A stretch of 64,000 nucleotides of DNA, taken from NCBI RefSeq assembly GCF_002278135.3, contig NZ_CP029425.2:7726001-7790000 (forward strand), in the 5' to 3' direction. Below the pieces are notes generated by a model. The model did no database searches. It worked only from the letters and a program-made list of their open reading frames with translations, and was not told where the DNA came from. The translations under genes were made by a program, and so were the position numbers. Source of the DNA: Bradyrhizobium ottawaense. GTDB lineage: Bacteria > Pseudomonadota > Alphaproteobacteria > Rhizobiales > Xanthobacteraceae. Positions 1 through 9,052 of the stretch are shown piece by piece (position 1 is the first letter of the stretch; each line of letters starts with the position of its first letter).

Positions 1-1055
1 GCCGTGGCATCGCCCGGGGGCGCGCCAATCGGCTTCAGCGAGATCGTGACGATGGCATAGCCCTGGTTCTTGTGCGAGGCCACCGAGTTCTTGCGCCACG
101 CTTCGAAATCGGGATCGGCCGCGGCCTGCCGAAGTTCGTCCGGCATGTGCGGGAGCTTTTCGTAAGGAGGATAGGTGAAGCGCGAGCGGATGTCCTCGAT
201 CACCTCGTCGTCGATGTGGAGCGAGGAGTTGCGGATGTGCTGCCACTCCTCCTCGACCTCGCGGGAGAACTTCTCGATGCCGAGCTCGTGCACCAGGATC
301 TTGATGCGCGCCTTGTAGATGTTGTCGCGGCGACCGTACTGATTGTAGACGCGCAGGATCGCCTCGATATAGCTCAGGATATCGCGGCCGTGCACGAAGT
401 GCTTGATGGTCTTGGCGATGAACGGCGTGCGGCCAAGACCGCCGCCGACCAGCACCTCGAAGCCGGTCTCGCCCTTTTCGTTCTTGATCAGGCGAAGGCC
501 GATGTCGTGGATCTTGATCGCGGCACGGTCGTGGTCCGACGCGGTGATCGCGATCTTGAACTTGCGCGGCAGGAACGAGAACTCCGGATGCAGCGTGGTG
601 TGCTGGCGGATCAGCTCCGACCAGATGCGGGGATCCTCGATCTCGCCCGGCGCGACGCCGGCCCACTGGTCCGAAGTGACGTTACGCATGTTGTTGCCGG
701 AGGTCTGCATCGCATGGATGCCGACCTTGGCGAGATCTTCCAGCGCGTCCGGCAATTCAGCGAGCTTGATCCAGTTGAACTGGATGTTCTGCCGCGTGGT
801 GAAATGGCCGTAGCCGCGGTCGTATTTGCGCGCGACATGGGCGAGCGCCCGCAGCTGGTTCGTCGCCAGCGTGCCATAGGGGATCGCAACGCGGAACATG
901 TAGGCGTGCAGTTGCAGATAGACGCCGTTCTGCAGGCGCAAGATCTTGAACTCGTCCTCGGTGAGCTCGCCGGAGAGGCGCCGCTTCACCTGGTCGCGGA
1001 ACTCCGAGACGCGCTCATTGACGAGCGTGCGGTCGATTTCGTCGTAAGCATACAT
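1..1055 (-). CDS. cysI: Nitrite/sulfite reductase hemoprotein subunit, C-terminus off the window
   Basis: Assimilatory siroheme-[4Fe-4S] reductase that reduces sulfite to sulfide by six electrons in the cytoplasm. The reverse strand reads from an ATG at 1055 (MYAYDEIDRTLVNERV) without a stop to the window edge, about 351 of roughly 550 expected residues. The family block HFTTRQNIQFNW, the QTSGNNMRNVT segment and a GLGRTPF segment are visible. The iron-sulfur cysteines should lie in the missing C-terminal half. It follows the DUF2849 gene by 11 bases and cysG upstream, the usual rhizobial sulfate-reduction order. Sulfite rather than nitrite as substrate is inferred from this context. Confidence 0.93.
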   Translation of the reverse strand, partial: MYAYDEIDRTLVNERVSEFRDQVKRRLSGELTEDEFKILRLQNGVYLQLHAYMFRVAIPYGTLATNQLRALAHVARKYDRGYGHFTTRQNIQFNWIKLAELPDALEDLAKVGIHAMQTSGNNMRNVTSDQWAGVAPGEIEDPRIWSELIRQHTTLHPEFSFLPRKFKIAITASDHDRAAIKIHDIGLRLIKNEKGETGFEVLVGGGLGRTPFIAKTIKHFVHGRDILSYIEAILRVYNQYGRRDNIYKARIKILVHELGIEKFSREVEEEWQHIRNSSLHIDDEVIEDIRSRFTYPPYEKLPHMPDELRQAAADPDFEAWRKNSVASHKNQGYAIVTISLKPIGAPPGDAT

Positions 1056-1066
1056 AAGAAAGCGCC

Positions 1067-1384
1067 TTAAACCTGGGCCGACTGTCCGATGGTCACACCG
1101 GTGCGGCGGATCTGTTCGCGCAGATTGCCGGGTTCGATCTTGCCGTCCGCGCCGACCTGCACCGGGGCGATATAGGGACCGATCGCGCCGACGTCATCGG
1201 CGACGGACTCCGCAAGCAACGCCTTGGCCTCGTCGGAGTTGCGCACGATCGCAGCTTCCGACAGGTCCGGGGACCAGCTCCTGGCGGCGGTGCGATAAAC
1301 CACGATGCCGTCCCAGGTACGGTTGGCGGTCACGATCGAGGGGCCGGCGATCTTGATCTTCTTCTGTTCAAGCGGAGAGGTCAT
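1067..1384 (-). CDS. DUF2849 domain-containing protein
   Basis: A 105-residue protein of the DUF2849 family, known almost only from alphaproteobacterial cysG-DUF2849-cysI gene strings. It has no signal peptide or membrane segment. The body reads as a small soluble protein with the stretch IVTANRTWDGIVVYRT near the N-terminus. Its start overlaps the end of cysG by four bases (ATGA), so the two are probably translationally coupled, and cysI follows after 11 bases. A role in sulfite reductase function (assembly, or help to the reductase) is suggested only by this fixed neighbourhood; no catalytic motif is visible. Confidence 0.85.
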   Translation of the reverse strand: MTSPLEQKKIKIAGPSIVTANRTWDGIVVYRTAARSWSPDLSEAAIVRNSDEAKALLAESVADDVGAIGPYIAPVQVGADGKIEPGNLREQIRRTGVTIGQSAQV

Positions 1385-2805
1385 TCGGCTGCATCCAATA
1401 GGTCAGAGATGATTTGCTTTGGGGTTTCGCGGCGAAGGGAACCGGCATGCCGGACCACCTCGCCGATGATGACAATGGCGGGACCGCCGCTGACCCGCCG
1501 CACCAGCTCGGGAAGGTCGCGCAGCGTGCCGATCGCGCTCTGCGCGTCGGGACGCGTCACACGCGCGAACACCCCGACCGGCGTCTCCGGCGAACGGCCA
1601 GCGGCGAACAGGCCGGCGCGCACGGCGGGCGCGGCAGTCATGCCCATGTAGACCACAACGGTCATTCTGGTGTCGGTCAGCGTGGCCCAGTCCACGACTT
1701 CCGCGTCGCGCGCCTTGTGCGCGGTGAGGAAGGTGATGCGGGTCGCTTCGTGACGGTAGGTGAGCGGCACCTCGAAATCGGCGGCGCCGCCGAGCCCCGC
1801 GGTGATGCCGGGGATGATCGAATAGGCGACGCCTGCCGCGCGCAGGGCTTCGACCTCTTCGCCACCACGGCCGAACACGAAGGGATCGCCGCCCTTCAGC
1901 CGCACCACGCGCTGACCGGATTGCGCGGCCTCGATCATGCGCTTGTTGATGGCGTCCTGGCCGATGCCGGGCTTGCCGACGCGGCGGCCGACGGCAACGC
2001 GCGTGGTGTCGCGGCGGATGCGGTCGAGAATTTCGCCCGAGACCAGCTCGTCATGGAAGACGATGTCGGCGTCCTGCAATGCGCGCAGCGCCTTGATGGT
2101 GAGAAGATCGGGATCGCCGGGACCGGCGCCGACCAGCGCGACCGAGCCTTCCGGCTTATCGGCACGCGCGAATTCGGAGGGATCGGCAATCGCCTTGAGC
2201 GCGGCATCCGCCTCGCTCCTGCGGCCGCCGAGCACGGCAGCGCCGATCGGGCCGTCGATGACGCGCTCCCAGAACCGGCGGCGCAGCGGAAACTCGGTGA
2301 TGCGCTCGTTGATGGACTTGCGAAAGCCGCCGATGAACTCGGCGAGCTCGCCGATACGGGCCGGCAGCAGCGCCTCGATCTTCTCGCGCACGCGCCGTGC
2401 CACGACGGGCGAAGTGCCGCCGGTGCCGACTGCGACCACGACATCGCCGCGATCGACGATCGCCGGGAAGATGAAGCTGGAATGTTCGAGATCGTCCATG
2501 ACGTTGACGGGCAGACCGAGAGCCTTGGCGCGAACCGACATCGCCACGCCCACATCACCCGCACCAGCGCAGACGATGGCGATGACGCCGGCGAGATCGG
2601 CGGTCAGTGGATCGCCGGCAGCGATCTCGATGCGCACCGCGTCCTCCGAGTTGAGACCCAGATCATGATTGCCGTCGATCGCATGCACGCGGATGCGCGC
2701 ACCGGCCGCAGCGAGCACGCGCAGCTTGGCACGCAAAAGCTCACCCGCGCCGATGAGGACCACCGGACCGGCCTTGAGATCGAGAAACACCGGCAAGAAC
2801 CGCAT
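1381..2805 (-). CDS. cysG: Siroheme synthase (multifunctional CysG)
   Basis: Makes siroheme, the cofactor of CysI, from uroporphyrinogen III. The 474-residue length is standard for the fused enzyme. The N-terminal ~200 residues are the precorrin-2 dehydrogenase/ferrochelatase domain, with a nucleotide-binding motif LIGAGELLRAK near residue 17 and the stretch GTGGTSPVVARRVREK. The C-terminal half is the SAM-dependent uroporphyrinogen methyltransferase: VALVGAGPGDPDLLTIKAL, the RLKGGDPFVFGRGGEE signature and the PGITAGLG loop. It overlaps the DUF2849 gene by four bases and is divergent from cysD across a 143-base regulatory gap. Confidence 0.96.
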   Translation of the reverse strand: MRFLPVFLDLKAGPVVLIGAGELLRAKLRVLAAAGARIRVHAIDGNHDLGLNSEDAVRIEIAAGDPLTADLAGVIAIVCAGAGDVGVAMSVRAKALGLPVNVMDDLEHSSFIFPAIVDRGDVVVAVGTGGTSPVVARRVREKIEALLPARIGELAEFIGGFRKSINERITEFPLRRRFWERVIDGPIGAAVLGGRRSEADAALKAIADPSEFARADKPEGSVALVGAGPGDPDLLTIKALRALQDADIVFHDELVSGEILDRIRRDTTRVAVGRRVGKPGIGQDAINKRMIEAAQSGQRVVRLKGGDPFVFGRGGEEVEALRAAGVAYSIIPGITAGLGGAADFEVPLTYRHEATRITFLTAHKARDAEVVDWATLTDTRMTVVVYMGMTAAPAVRAGLFAAGRSPETPVGVFARVTRPDAQSAIGTLRDLPELVRRVSGGPAIVIIGEVVRHAGSLRRETPKQIISDLLDAAE

Positions 2806-2833
2806 GCGATACTCGCTTCCCCCACATCCGGGG

Positions 2834-2894
2834 TTGACTGGAATTATTTTCTATATATGTGTCGTTTCGAGCGCGCAAAGAGAAAATTTTTTCT
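2834..2894. promoter_or_regulatory. Divergent cysG/cysD control region
   Basis: The 143 bases between cysG and cysD are AT-rich compared with their surroundings. On the plus strand TTGACT (2834-2839) is followed after 16 bases by TATGTG (2856-2861), an acceptable but weak housekeeping -35/-10 pair for cysD. Just downstream is a perfect palindrome with arms AGAAAA and TTTTCT (2881-2894), extended outward by GAGAA/TTCTC. It would sit over the start of the transcript and is a candidate operator for a sulfur regulator. Which regulator binds is not shown by the sequence. Confidence 0.35.
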
Positions 2895-2948
2895 TCTCTT
2901 CCGCACCGCAACTATAGAATTTTCGCCTCCAAACGCAAAGTGGCAGAG

Positions 2949-3845
2949 ATGCATCTTCTCAAGGACGATTCCGCAGCGAGCGGACTGAGCAGCCCGGCCC
3001 CGGCCGAGCGCGCACGCACGCAAGAATTTTCTGCTGACCTTGCCCCCAGCATGGACCATCTCGACCAGCTCGAGGCGCAGAGCATCTACATCTTCCGCGA
3101 GGCCTTCGCCCGGCTGAAGAAGATCGCGCTGCTGTGGTCGCTCGGGAAGGACTCCAACGTCATGATCTGGCTGGCAAGGAAAGCGTTCTTCGGCCGCGTG
3201 CCGTTCCCGGCTTTGCATGTCGACACCGGCAAGAAGTTTCCGGAGATGTACCGCTTTCGAGATCACTACGGCAAAGAGTGGGATCTCGATTTGCGCGTCG
3301 AGCCCTGCCCGCCCATCGATGCCGTCGATCCGACGCTGCCGCCGGCCGCGCGCTCCGCTGCGCGCAAGACCGAAGGCCTCAAGATGGCGCTCGGCAAATT
3401 CGGCTTTGACGGCCTGATCGCCGGCATCCGCCGCGACGAGGAGGCAACGCGCGCGAAGGAGCGTGTGTTCTCGCCGCGCGGGCTCGAAGGCAATTGGGAC
3501 GTGCGCGACCAGCCGCCGGAGTTCTGGGACCATTTCAACGCCTCGCCGCCGCAGGGCGCGCATTTGCGCATCCATCCGATCCTGCATTGGACCGAGGCCG
3601 ATATCTGGGCCTACACCAAGCGCGAGAACATCCCGATCATCCCGCTATATCTCGCCAGGGACGGCAAGCGCTATCGCTCGCTGGGGGATCAGGACATCAC
3701 CAATCCGGTCGCGTCTACCGCGTCCAACATCGACGAGATCCTGATCGAGCTCGAGCAGACCAAGGTGCCGGAGCGCGCCGGCCGCGCACTCGACCACGAG
3801 ACCGAGGACGCCTTCGAGCGCCTGCGCGTCGCCGGCTATCTCTGA
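2949..3845 (+). CDS. cysD: Sulfate adenylyltransferase subunit 2
   Basis: Small subunit of ATP sulfurylase, which forms adenosine 5'-phosphosulfate from sulfate and ATP; it belongs to the PP-loop ATP pyrophosphatase superfamily. The PP-loop appears as [16 protein letters not shown], slightly off the usual SGGKDS form as is normal for CysD, and the C-terminus has [15 protein letters not shown] start at 2949 (MHLLKDD, 298 residues) with a weak purine-rich site upstream. The frame stays open to 2859, and an ATG at 3051 ([15 protein letters not shown]) matches the classical CysD N-terminus, so the true start is uncertain. cysNC follows 19 bases later. Confidence 0.94.
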   Translation: MHLLKDDSAASGLSSPAPAERARTQEFSADLAPSMDHLDQLEAQSIYIFREAFARLKKIALLWSLGKDSNVMIWLARKAFFGRVPFPALHVDTGKKFPEMYRFRDHYGKEWDLDLRVEPCPPIDAVDPTLPPAARSAARKTEGLKMALGKFGFDGLIAGIRRDEEATRAKERVFSPRGLEGNWDVRDQPPEFWDHFNASPPQGAHLRIHPILHWTEADIWAYTKRENIPIIPLYLARDGKRYRSLGDQDITNPVASTASNIDEILIELEQTKVPERAGRALDHETEDAFERLRVAGYL

Positions 3846-3864
3846 TCAAGAACGCGAGCGCGAT

Positions 3865-5781
3865 ATGAACATGATCGTCACCCCCGCTTCGCCGGCCACC
3901 CCGAACGGCACCACCCGTCCGCAGGTCCGCATCGTCATCGTCGGCCATGTCGACCACGGCAAATCGACGCTGGTCGGCCGCCTCTTGCACGAGACCGGCA
4001 GCCTGCCCGACGGCAAGCTCGAAATGCTGAAAGCCGTCAGCGCGCGACGCGGCATGCCGTTCGAATGGTCGTTCCTGCTCGATGCGCTGCAGACCGAGCG
4101 GGACCAGGGCATCACCATCGACACCACGCAGATCCGCTTCCGCACCAATTCGCGCGACATCGTTCTGATCGACGCGCCCGGCCACGCCGAATTCCTGCGC
4201 AACATGATCACCGGCGCCTCGCAGGCCGACGGCGCGGTGCTGATCATCGACGCGCTCGAAGGCGTGCGCGACCAGACACGGCGGCACGGCTATCTCCTGC
4301 ATCTGCTCGGCGTGAAGCAGGTCGCGATCGTCGTCAACAAGATGGACCGAGTCGACTTCTCCGCAGAGCGTTTCAAGGAGATCAGCGACGAGATCTCCGC
4401 GCATCTGAACGGCCTCGGCGTGAAGCCCACGGCGGTGATCCCGATCTCCGCGCGCGACGGCGACGGCGTCGCAATGCGCACCGATCGCATCTCCTGGTAC
4501 AAGGGACCGACGGTGGTCGAGGCGCTCGACGCTCTCGAGCCGGCCCGGCCGCTGGAAGCGCTGGCGCTGCGGCTGCCGGTGCAGGCGATCTACAAGTTCG
4601 ACGACCGCCGCATCGTCGCGGGCCGCATCGAATCCGGCAGCCTCATTGCCGGCGACGAGATCGTGATCATGCCGGCTGGCAAGATCGCGAAGATCAAGAC
4701 CGTCGAGAGCTGGCCGGTGACGCCGGTTGCGGGACGGCAGGGCGCGGGCCGCTCGGTCGGCATTACGCTCGACCGCGAACTATTCGTCGAGCGCGGCGAT
4801 ATCATCGCGCACGCGAGCGCCGCCCCGCGCGAGACGCGGCGGCTGCGCGCGCGGATCTTCTGGCTGCACGACAAGCCGCTCGCCAAGGGCGACCAGCTCC
4901 TGGTCCGCTGCGGGCCAAAGGAAAGCCGCGCCACGGTCGTCGCGATCGAGAAGGCGGTCGATCCGGGCGAGCTCTCGAGCAGCGAGAACAAGGCGATCGG
5001 CCGCAACCATGTCGGCGAGATCGACATCTCGCTGTCGAATCCGATTGCCACCGATCCCTACACCGAGAATCCGCGCACCGGCCGTCTCGTGATCGAAGTC
5101 TCCGGGCGCATCGCCGGCGGCGGTCTGGTGCTGTCGGTCGATGCCGGCCAGCGCGCCTTGCCGGTGGACATCGTGCCGGTGGAATCCGCACTTCGTCCCG
5201 ACGAGCGCTCCGCGCGCTATCAGCACAACGGCGCGGTGGTCTGGCTCACCGGCCTGCCGGCCTCGGGCAAGTCGACGCTCGCCAAGGCGCTGGAACGGCG
5301 GCTGTTCACCAATGGCGGCTCGCCGATCCTGCTCGACGGCGACACGCTGCGCGCCGGGCTCAACAGCGATCTCGGCTTCTCCACGGCTGACCGCAGCGAG
5401 AACATCCGCCGCCTTGCCGAAGTCGCAACGCATCTCGCACGTAACGGCCATATCGCCATCGTCGCCGCGGTCTCGCCCGCGCGCGAGCACCGCGCCACGG
5501 CGCGCCGCATCGCCGACACCGCGTTCCGCGAGATCCATGTCGCGACGCCGGCAGAGGTCTGCGAGGATCGCGACCCCAAGGGGCACTACAAGAAGGCCCG
5601 CGCCGGCGCGCTGGCGTCGTTCACCGGCATCGGTAACGACTACGAAGCGCCGCAGGCGGCCGAGCTGGTGATCGACACCTCGACGCGGACCGTCGCCGAG
5701 GCAGCCGACGAGATCGAGCAGATGCTGAAGACGACGGGCGTGCTGTTCGACGAAACCGTGGACCTCGCCGCGAATATTTGA
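3865..5781 (+). CDS. cysNC: Bifunctional sulfate adenylyltransferase subunit 1 / adenylylsulfate kinase
   Basis: 638 residues fusing two consecutive sulfate-activation steps. Residues ~20-440 are the CysN GTPase that drives ATP sulfurylase: P-loop GHVDHGKS (27-34), switch region DQGITID, DAPGH, NKMD, then two beta-barrel domains. From ~450 comes the CysC APS kinase with its own P-loop GLPASGKS (about 463-470), [17 protein letters not shown] and DRSENIRR, phosphorylating APS to PAPS. This NodQ-like fusion is common in rhizobia; nothing here (no nod genes nearby) suggests a nodulation-specific copy. It forms an operon with cysD. Confidence 0.95.
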   Translation: MNMIVTPASPATPNGTTRPQVRIVIVGHVDHGKSTLVGRLLHETGSLPDGKLEMLKAVSARRGMPFEWSFLLDALQTERDQGITIDTTQIRFRTNSRDIVLIDAPGHAEFLRNMITGASQADGAVLIIDALEGVRDQTRRHGYLLHLLGVKQVAIVVNKMDRVDFSAERFKEISDEISAHLNGLGVKPTAVIPISARDGDGVAMRTDRISWYKGPTVVEALDALEPARPLEALALRLPVQAIYKFDDRRIVAGRIESGSLIAGDEIVIMPAGKIAKIKTVESWPVTPVAGRQGAGRSVGITLDRELFVERGDIIAHASAAPRETRRLRARIFWLHDKPLAKGDQLLVRCGPKESRATVVAIEKAVDPGELSSSENKAIGRNHVGEIDISLSNPIATDPYTENPRTGRLVIEVSGRIAGGGLVLSVDAGQRALPVDIVPVESALRPDERSARYQHNGAVVWLTGLPASGKSTLAKALERRLFTNGGSPILLDGDTLRAGLNSDLGFSTADRSENIRRLAEVATHLARNGHIAIVAAVSPAREHRATARRIADTAFREIHVATPAEVCEDRDPKGHYKKARAGALASFTGIGNDYEAPQAAELVIDTSTRTVAEAADEIEQMLKTTGVLFDETVDLAANI

Positions 5782-5800
5782 GGCAGGCTCCATCCGCTTG

Positions 5801-5854
5801 CGCAGCTGCGTTCCCTCCCCCCTTGCGGGGGGGGGGAGGGCTAGGGAGAGGGGT
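5801..5854 (+). repeat. GC-rich repeat, left arm of an inverted pair
   Basis: This ~54-base block (starting CGCAGCTGCG and ending GAGAGGGGT) is, allowing a few mismatches, the reverse complement of the block at 5927-5975. Each arm also folds on itself (CCCTCCCCCC ttgc GGGGGG...AGGG). Such elements are typical dispersed intergenic repeats of Bradyrhizobium-type genomes. It lies immediately after the cysNC stop. Confidence 0.7.
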
Positions 5855-5926
5855 CCACACGGGGACTCTCTCAATCAATCAGAGCACTCCGCTCCCGTCG
5901 AATCCCGACACACCTTTTCCTGAGCC

Positions 5927-5975
5927 ACCCCTCTCCCCCGCCCTCCCCCACAAGGGGGGAGGGAGCGCAGTTGTG
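5927..5975 (-). repeat. GC-rich repeat, right arm of an inverted pair
   Basis: Reads ACCCCTCTCCCCCGCCCTCC onward to GCGCAGTTGTG. It is the inverted partner of the block at 5801-5854, with about 72 bases of ordinary sequence between the arms. Together they could form one long stem-loop, or they may be two independent insertions of the same element in opposite orientation. Confidence 0.7.
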
Positions 5976-6179
5976 TCCGTGGCGCGAAGTTGGGATCAAA
6001 TTTGTAAAGCCAGCTGCCCGCCACACCTGCTCTTGACATTTTGACAAACCCCTGGGGGTCTTCTCACCGCCCCGATTTTGGGGCTAATAGGCCCCGAAAG
6101 CCGCTCCCTCGTGGGCGCATTTTGCTGCTATCGGGTCAAAAGCAGCCAAAAACAGCCATTTCCAACAAGAAAGCCCATC

Positions 6180-8345
6180 ATGAAACGCGTCGACGCCCAC
6201 GGATTGAAGATCGCTCCCGTCCTGTTTGATTTCATCGCCAAGGAAGCGGCCCCGAAAACGGGGATCGCGCCGGATGCGTTCTGGGCCGGGCTTGCCGCCA
6301 TCATCAAGGATCTGGGGCCGAAGAACCGCGCATTGCTGGCGGTGCGCGACACGTTGCAGGCCAAGATCGACGACTGGCACCGCGCCAGCAAAGGCAAGGC
6401 GTTCGACCTCAACGCCTATACCGCCTTCCTCAAGGAGATCGGCTATCTCGTTCCGGAGCCGGCGACCCAGAAGGTCGAGACCGCCAATGTCGACGAGGAG
6501 ATCGGCAAGATCTGCGGCCCGCAGCTCGTCGTGCCCCTCACCAACGCGCGCTATGCGCTGAACGCGGCGAATGCGCGCTGGGGTTCGCTCTATGACGCCT
6601 TCTACGGCACCGATGCGATCCCGCATGATCCGTCCGAGAGCGGCAAGGGCTACAACAAGGCGCGCGGCGACAAGGTGATCGCCAAGGCCAAGGCGTTCCT
6701 CGATGCCGCTGTGCCGCTTGCCACCGGCAGCCACACCGACGTCACCGCCTACAGTGTCGTCGCGGGCCAGCTCGCGGTGAAGCTGAAGAGCGGCAATGCC
6801 ACCGCGCTGAAGAACGCGGCGCAGTTCGCCGGCTTCCAGGGCGATGCGGCCGCGCCTTCGGCCGTGCTGCTCGCCAACAATGGCCTGCATGTCGAGGTGA
6901 AGATCGACCGCAGCAGCGCGATCGGCAAGGACGATCCGGCCGGCGTCGCCGACATGATCATGGAATCCGCGGTTTCCACCATCCTCGACATGGAGGACTC
7001 GGTCGCAGCCGTCGATGCCGAGGACAAGGTGCTGGTCTACCGCAACACGCTCGGCCTGATGAACGGCACGCTGTCGGCCGATTTCGAGAAGGGCGGCAAG
7101 ACGCTGACGCGCTCGCTCAACGCCGACCGCAGCTACAAGACCCCGGACGGCAAGGGCGAGGTCAAGCTGCACGGCCGCAGCCTGCTCTTGATGCGCAATT
7201 GCGGTCACCACATGTTCACCGACGCGGTGCTGGACGAGAAGGGCGAGGAGATTCCGGAAGGCCTTCTGGACGCCGCCGTCTCCGGCCTGCTCGCGATCCA
7301 CGACCTCAAGGGCAATTCGAAGGTCAAGAACAGCCGCACGGGATCTGCCTATATCGTCAAGCCGAAGATGCACGGCCCGGACGAGGTGTCGCTCACCTGC
7401 GAGATCTTCGACCGCGTCGAGAAGATGCTGTCGCTGCCGGAGAACACGCTCAAGGTCGGCATCATGGACGAGGAGCGGCGCACCACCGTCAACCTCAAGG
7501 CCTGCATCCAGCGCGCCTCCAAGCGCATCATGTTCATCAACACCGGCTTCCTCGACCGCACCGGCGACGAGATCCACACCTCGATGGAAGCCGGCCCAAT
7601 GATCCGCAAGAACGAGATGAAGGCGCAGGCCTGGATCAAGGCCTATGAGGACTGGAACGTCGACATGGGCCTGACCTGTGGCCTGCCCGGGCACGCCCAG
7701 ATCGGCAAGGGCATGTGGGCCGCCCCCGACAAGATGGCGGACATGCTGGCGCAAAAGCTTGGCCATCCGCAGGCCGGCGCCACCACCGCCTGGGTGCCCT
7801 CACCGACTGCAGCGACGCTGCACGCGCTGCACTACCACCAGGTCAACGTGATCGCTCGCCAGGAAGAGCTCACCAAAGGCGGACCGCGCGCAAAGCTTTC
7901 GGACATCCTCACCATTCCGGTGTCGAAGTCGAACTGGGCGCCCGATGACGTCAAGCAGGAGATCGACAACAACTGCCAGGGCATCCTCGGCTATGTCGTG
8001 CGCTGGATCGACCAGGGCGTCGGCTGCTCCAAGGTGCCCGACATCCACGACGTCGGCCTGATGGAAGACCGCGCCACCTTGCGGATCTCCAGCCAGCATC
8101 TCGCCAACTGGCTGCACCAGGGCGTGATCACCGAGGCGCAGGTGATGGAATCGCTCAAGCGCATGGCGGTCGTTGTCGACAAGCAGAACGCGGGCGATGC
8201 CATCTACAAGCCGATGGCGCCCGCCTTCGACGGCGTCGCCTTCAAGGCCGCCTGCGACCTCATCTTCAAAGGCCGCGAGCAGCCGAACGGCTACACCGAA
8301 TACATCCTCACCGCGCGCCGCCGCGAGGCCAAGGCGAACGGCTGA
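6180..8345 (+). CDS. glcB: Malate synthase G
   Basis: Condenses glyoxylate with acetyl-CoA to malate, closing the glyoxylate shunt. At 721 residues it has the long monomeric G-isoform length rather than the ~530-residue A isoform. Recognisable blocks are [14 protein letters not shown], the long [19 protein letters not shown] stretch that typifies the family, [15 protein letters not shown] and the late [11 protein letters not shown] start at the ATG at 6180 ([18 protein letters not shown]); the open frame extends to 6078 but those residues are not family-like. No glycolate oxidase or isocitrate lyase gene is adjacent, so it is a single-gene unit ended by the terminator at 8369. Confidence 0.96.
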   Translation: MKRVDAHGLKIAPVLFDFIAKEAAPKTGIAPDAFWAGLAAIIKDLGPKNRALLAVRDTLQAKIDDWHRASKGKAFDLNAYTAFLKEIGYLVPEPATQKVETANVDEEIGKICGPQLVVPLTNARYALNAANARWGSLYDAFYGTDAIPHDPSESGKGYNKARGDKVIAKAKAFLDAAVPLATGSHTDVTAYSVVAGQLAVKLKSGNATALKNAAQFAGFQGDAAAPSAVLLANNGLHVEVKIDRSSAIGKDDPAGVADMIMESAVSTILDMEDSVAAVDAEDKVLVYRNTLGLMNGTLSADFEKGGKTLTRSLNADRSYKTPDGKGEVKLHGRSLLLMRNCGHHMFTDAVLDEKGEEIPEGLLDAAVSGLLAIHDLKGNSKVKNSRTGSAYIVKPKMHGPDEVSLTCEIFDRVEKMLSLPENTLKVGIMDEERRTTVNLKACIQRASKRIMFINTGFLDRTGDEIHTSMEAGPMIRKNEMKAQAWIKAYEDWNVDMGLTCGLPGHAQIGKGMWAAPDKMADMLAQKLGHPQAGATTAWVPSPTAATLHALHYHQVNVIARQEELTKGGPRAKLSDILTIPVSKSNWAPDDVKQEIDNNCQGILGYVVRWIDQGVGCSKVPDIHDVGLMEDRATLRISSQHLANWLHQGVITEAQVMESLKRMAVVVDKQNAGDAIYKPMAPAFDGVAFKAACDLIFKGREQPNGYTEYILTARRREAKANG

Positions 8346-8368
8346 TAGTCAGCCGGCTCGAAACACCG

Positions 8369-8398
8369 AAAGCCCCGGCTCACGCCGGGGCTTTTTTG
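8369..8398 (+). terminator. Rho-independent terminator after glcB
   Basis: Stem AAGCCCCGG / CCGGGGCTT with a six-base loop, followed by a run of T (cttttttgtt), 24 bases after the glcB stop. This is a classical intrinsic terminator. Confidence 0.85.
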
Positions 8399-8433
8399 TT
8401 GAGCGCAGCGGGCGAAACGTCGCGCCGCGCAGC

Positions 8434-8458
8434 GGAACGGCCGCGCGGCGGTCGCGTT
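8434..8458 (+). promoter_or_regulatory. EcfG-type (general stress sigma) promoter of csbD
   Basis: GGAAC at 8434-8438 and CGTT at 8455-8458 are separated by exactly 16 bases, the published consensus for the alphaproteobacterial general-stress ECF sigma factor EcfG. The csbD start codon lies 30 bases further on, giving a short leader. CsbD-family genes are general-stress genes in several bacteria, which fits. Confidence 0.75.
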
Positions 8459-8487
8459 GTACGGCCATCAACCCATGGGAGATGGTC

Positions 8488-8688
8488 ATGGACTGGAATC
8501 GCATCGAAGGAAACTGGAAGCAGTTCAAGGGTTCGGCCAAGGAGAAGTGGGGCAAGCTCACCGACGACGACCTCCAATTGATCGAGGGACGCCGCGAACA
8601 GCTCGAGGGCCGGCTCCAGGAACGCTACGGCAAGGCCAAGGACCAGGTTCGTCAGGACGTCGACGACTGGCTGAAATCGCTGCACTGA
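8488..8688 (+). CDS. CsbD family stress protein
   Basis: A 66-residue hydrophilic, highly charged protein starting MDWNRIEGNWKQFKG, the CsbD-family signature, and continuing as a predicted helical protein (EGRREQLEGRLQERYGK). Members are among the most abundant stress-induced proteins in bacteria but their molecular job is not known. The start at 8488 is chosen because a GGGAG ribosome site at 8477-8481 lies 6 bases ahead; an upstream in-frame ATG at 8482 is too close to it. It has its own EcfG-type promoter and its own terminator. Confidence 0.92.
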   Translation: MDWNRIEGNWKQFKGSAKEKWGKLTDDDLQLIEGRREQLEGRLQERYGKAKDQVRQDVDDWLKSLH

Positions 8689-8699
8689 AGCAGCGCAAA

Positions 8700-8733
8700 C
8701 GAAGCCCCGGCGAAAGCCGGGGCTTCTTGTTTG
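8700..8733 (+). terminator. Rho-independent terminator after csbD
   Basis: Eleven-base perfect stem GAAGCCCCGGC / GCCGGGGCTTC with a GAAA tetraloop, followed by ttgttt, 12 bases after the csbD stop. Confidence 0.8.
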
Positions 8734-8740
8734 GCGAGTG

Positions 8741-8846
8741 GCCCGGATGAGCCAGCGGGTCGGCGCGAAGCGCCGCCCGATGACAGGCTCCGCGATATCC
8801 GGGACCTTTGTTGCGGCACCCCGGATATCGCTGCGCTCATCCGGGC
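8741..8846. repeat. Intergenic inverted-repeat element
   Basis: Outer arms GCCCGGATGAGC (8741-8752) and GCTCATCCGGGC (8835-8846) are exact reverse complements. Inner arms GCGATATCCGGG and CCCCGGATATCGC form a second stem. It lies between csbD and a convergent small membrane gene and has the look of a dispersed palindromic element. Confidence 0.75.
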
Positions 8847-8858
8847 TTTGATCCCTTG

Positions 8859-9014
8859 CTAGAACACCGCGAGATATTTCAGCAGCGAGACGATGCCGAT
8901 GATGATGACGACCACGCGCGCGATCTGCTTGGCGCGGCCGTCCATCGGCAGCATGTTGATGAGATAAAGGACGAGAATAACGACGAGAAAAGTGACGAGT
9001 ACGCCCACCAGCAT
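8859..9014 (-). CDS. Small membrane protein, Thivi_2564-like
   Basis: A 51-residue protein too short for most gene finders. It starts MLVGVLVTFLVVILVLYLIN and ends in a second hydrophobic stretch VVVIIIGIVSLLKYLAVF, with a short polar linker PMDGRAKQIAR between. Two membrane helices joined by a PMD-containing loop match the Thivi_2564 family of tiny membrane proteins. A GGGGG ribosome site stands 7 bases before the ATG, and a perfect EcfG-type promoter lies upstream. Function unknown; a stress-induced membrane protein is the reasonable reading. Confidence 0.8.
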   Translation of the reverse strand: MLVGVLVTFLVVILVLYLINMLPMDGRAKQIARVVVIIIGIVSLLKYLAVF

Positions 9015-9052
9015 CGCGAAACCCCCTTCAGGCAAATTGCGACCACCGCTCT

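Larger units (their letters stand above)
5782..6179. other. 398-base gap between cysNC and glcB
   Basis: No gene is supported here; the short open frames are low-complexity readings of the repeats. The left part holds an inverted pair of ~50-base GC-rich repeats (see separate entries), which could also stop cysNC transcription by forming G/C hairpins without a T-tract. The right part is the glcB leader: a direct repeat TTGACA-tt-TTGACA at 6033-6046 and a hairpin-forming stretch around 6070-6100 (TTTGGGGC ... GCCCCGAAA). I see no convincing -10 at standard spacing from either TTGACA. Confidence 0.5.

Noticed and set aside
3865..5781. CysN-CysC fusion as a NodQ nodulation gene
   Set aside because: The surroundings are cysG, cysI and cysD, with no nodP, nod-box or other nod genes, so a housekeeping sulfate-assimilation role is more likely.
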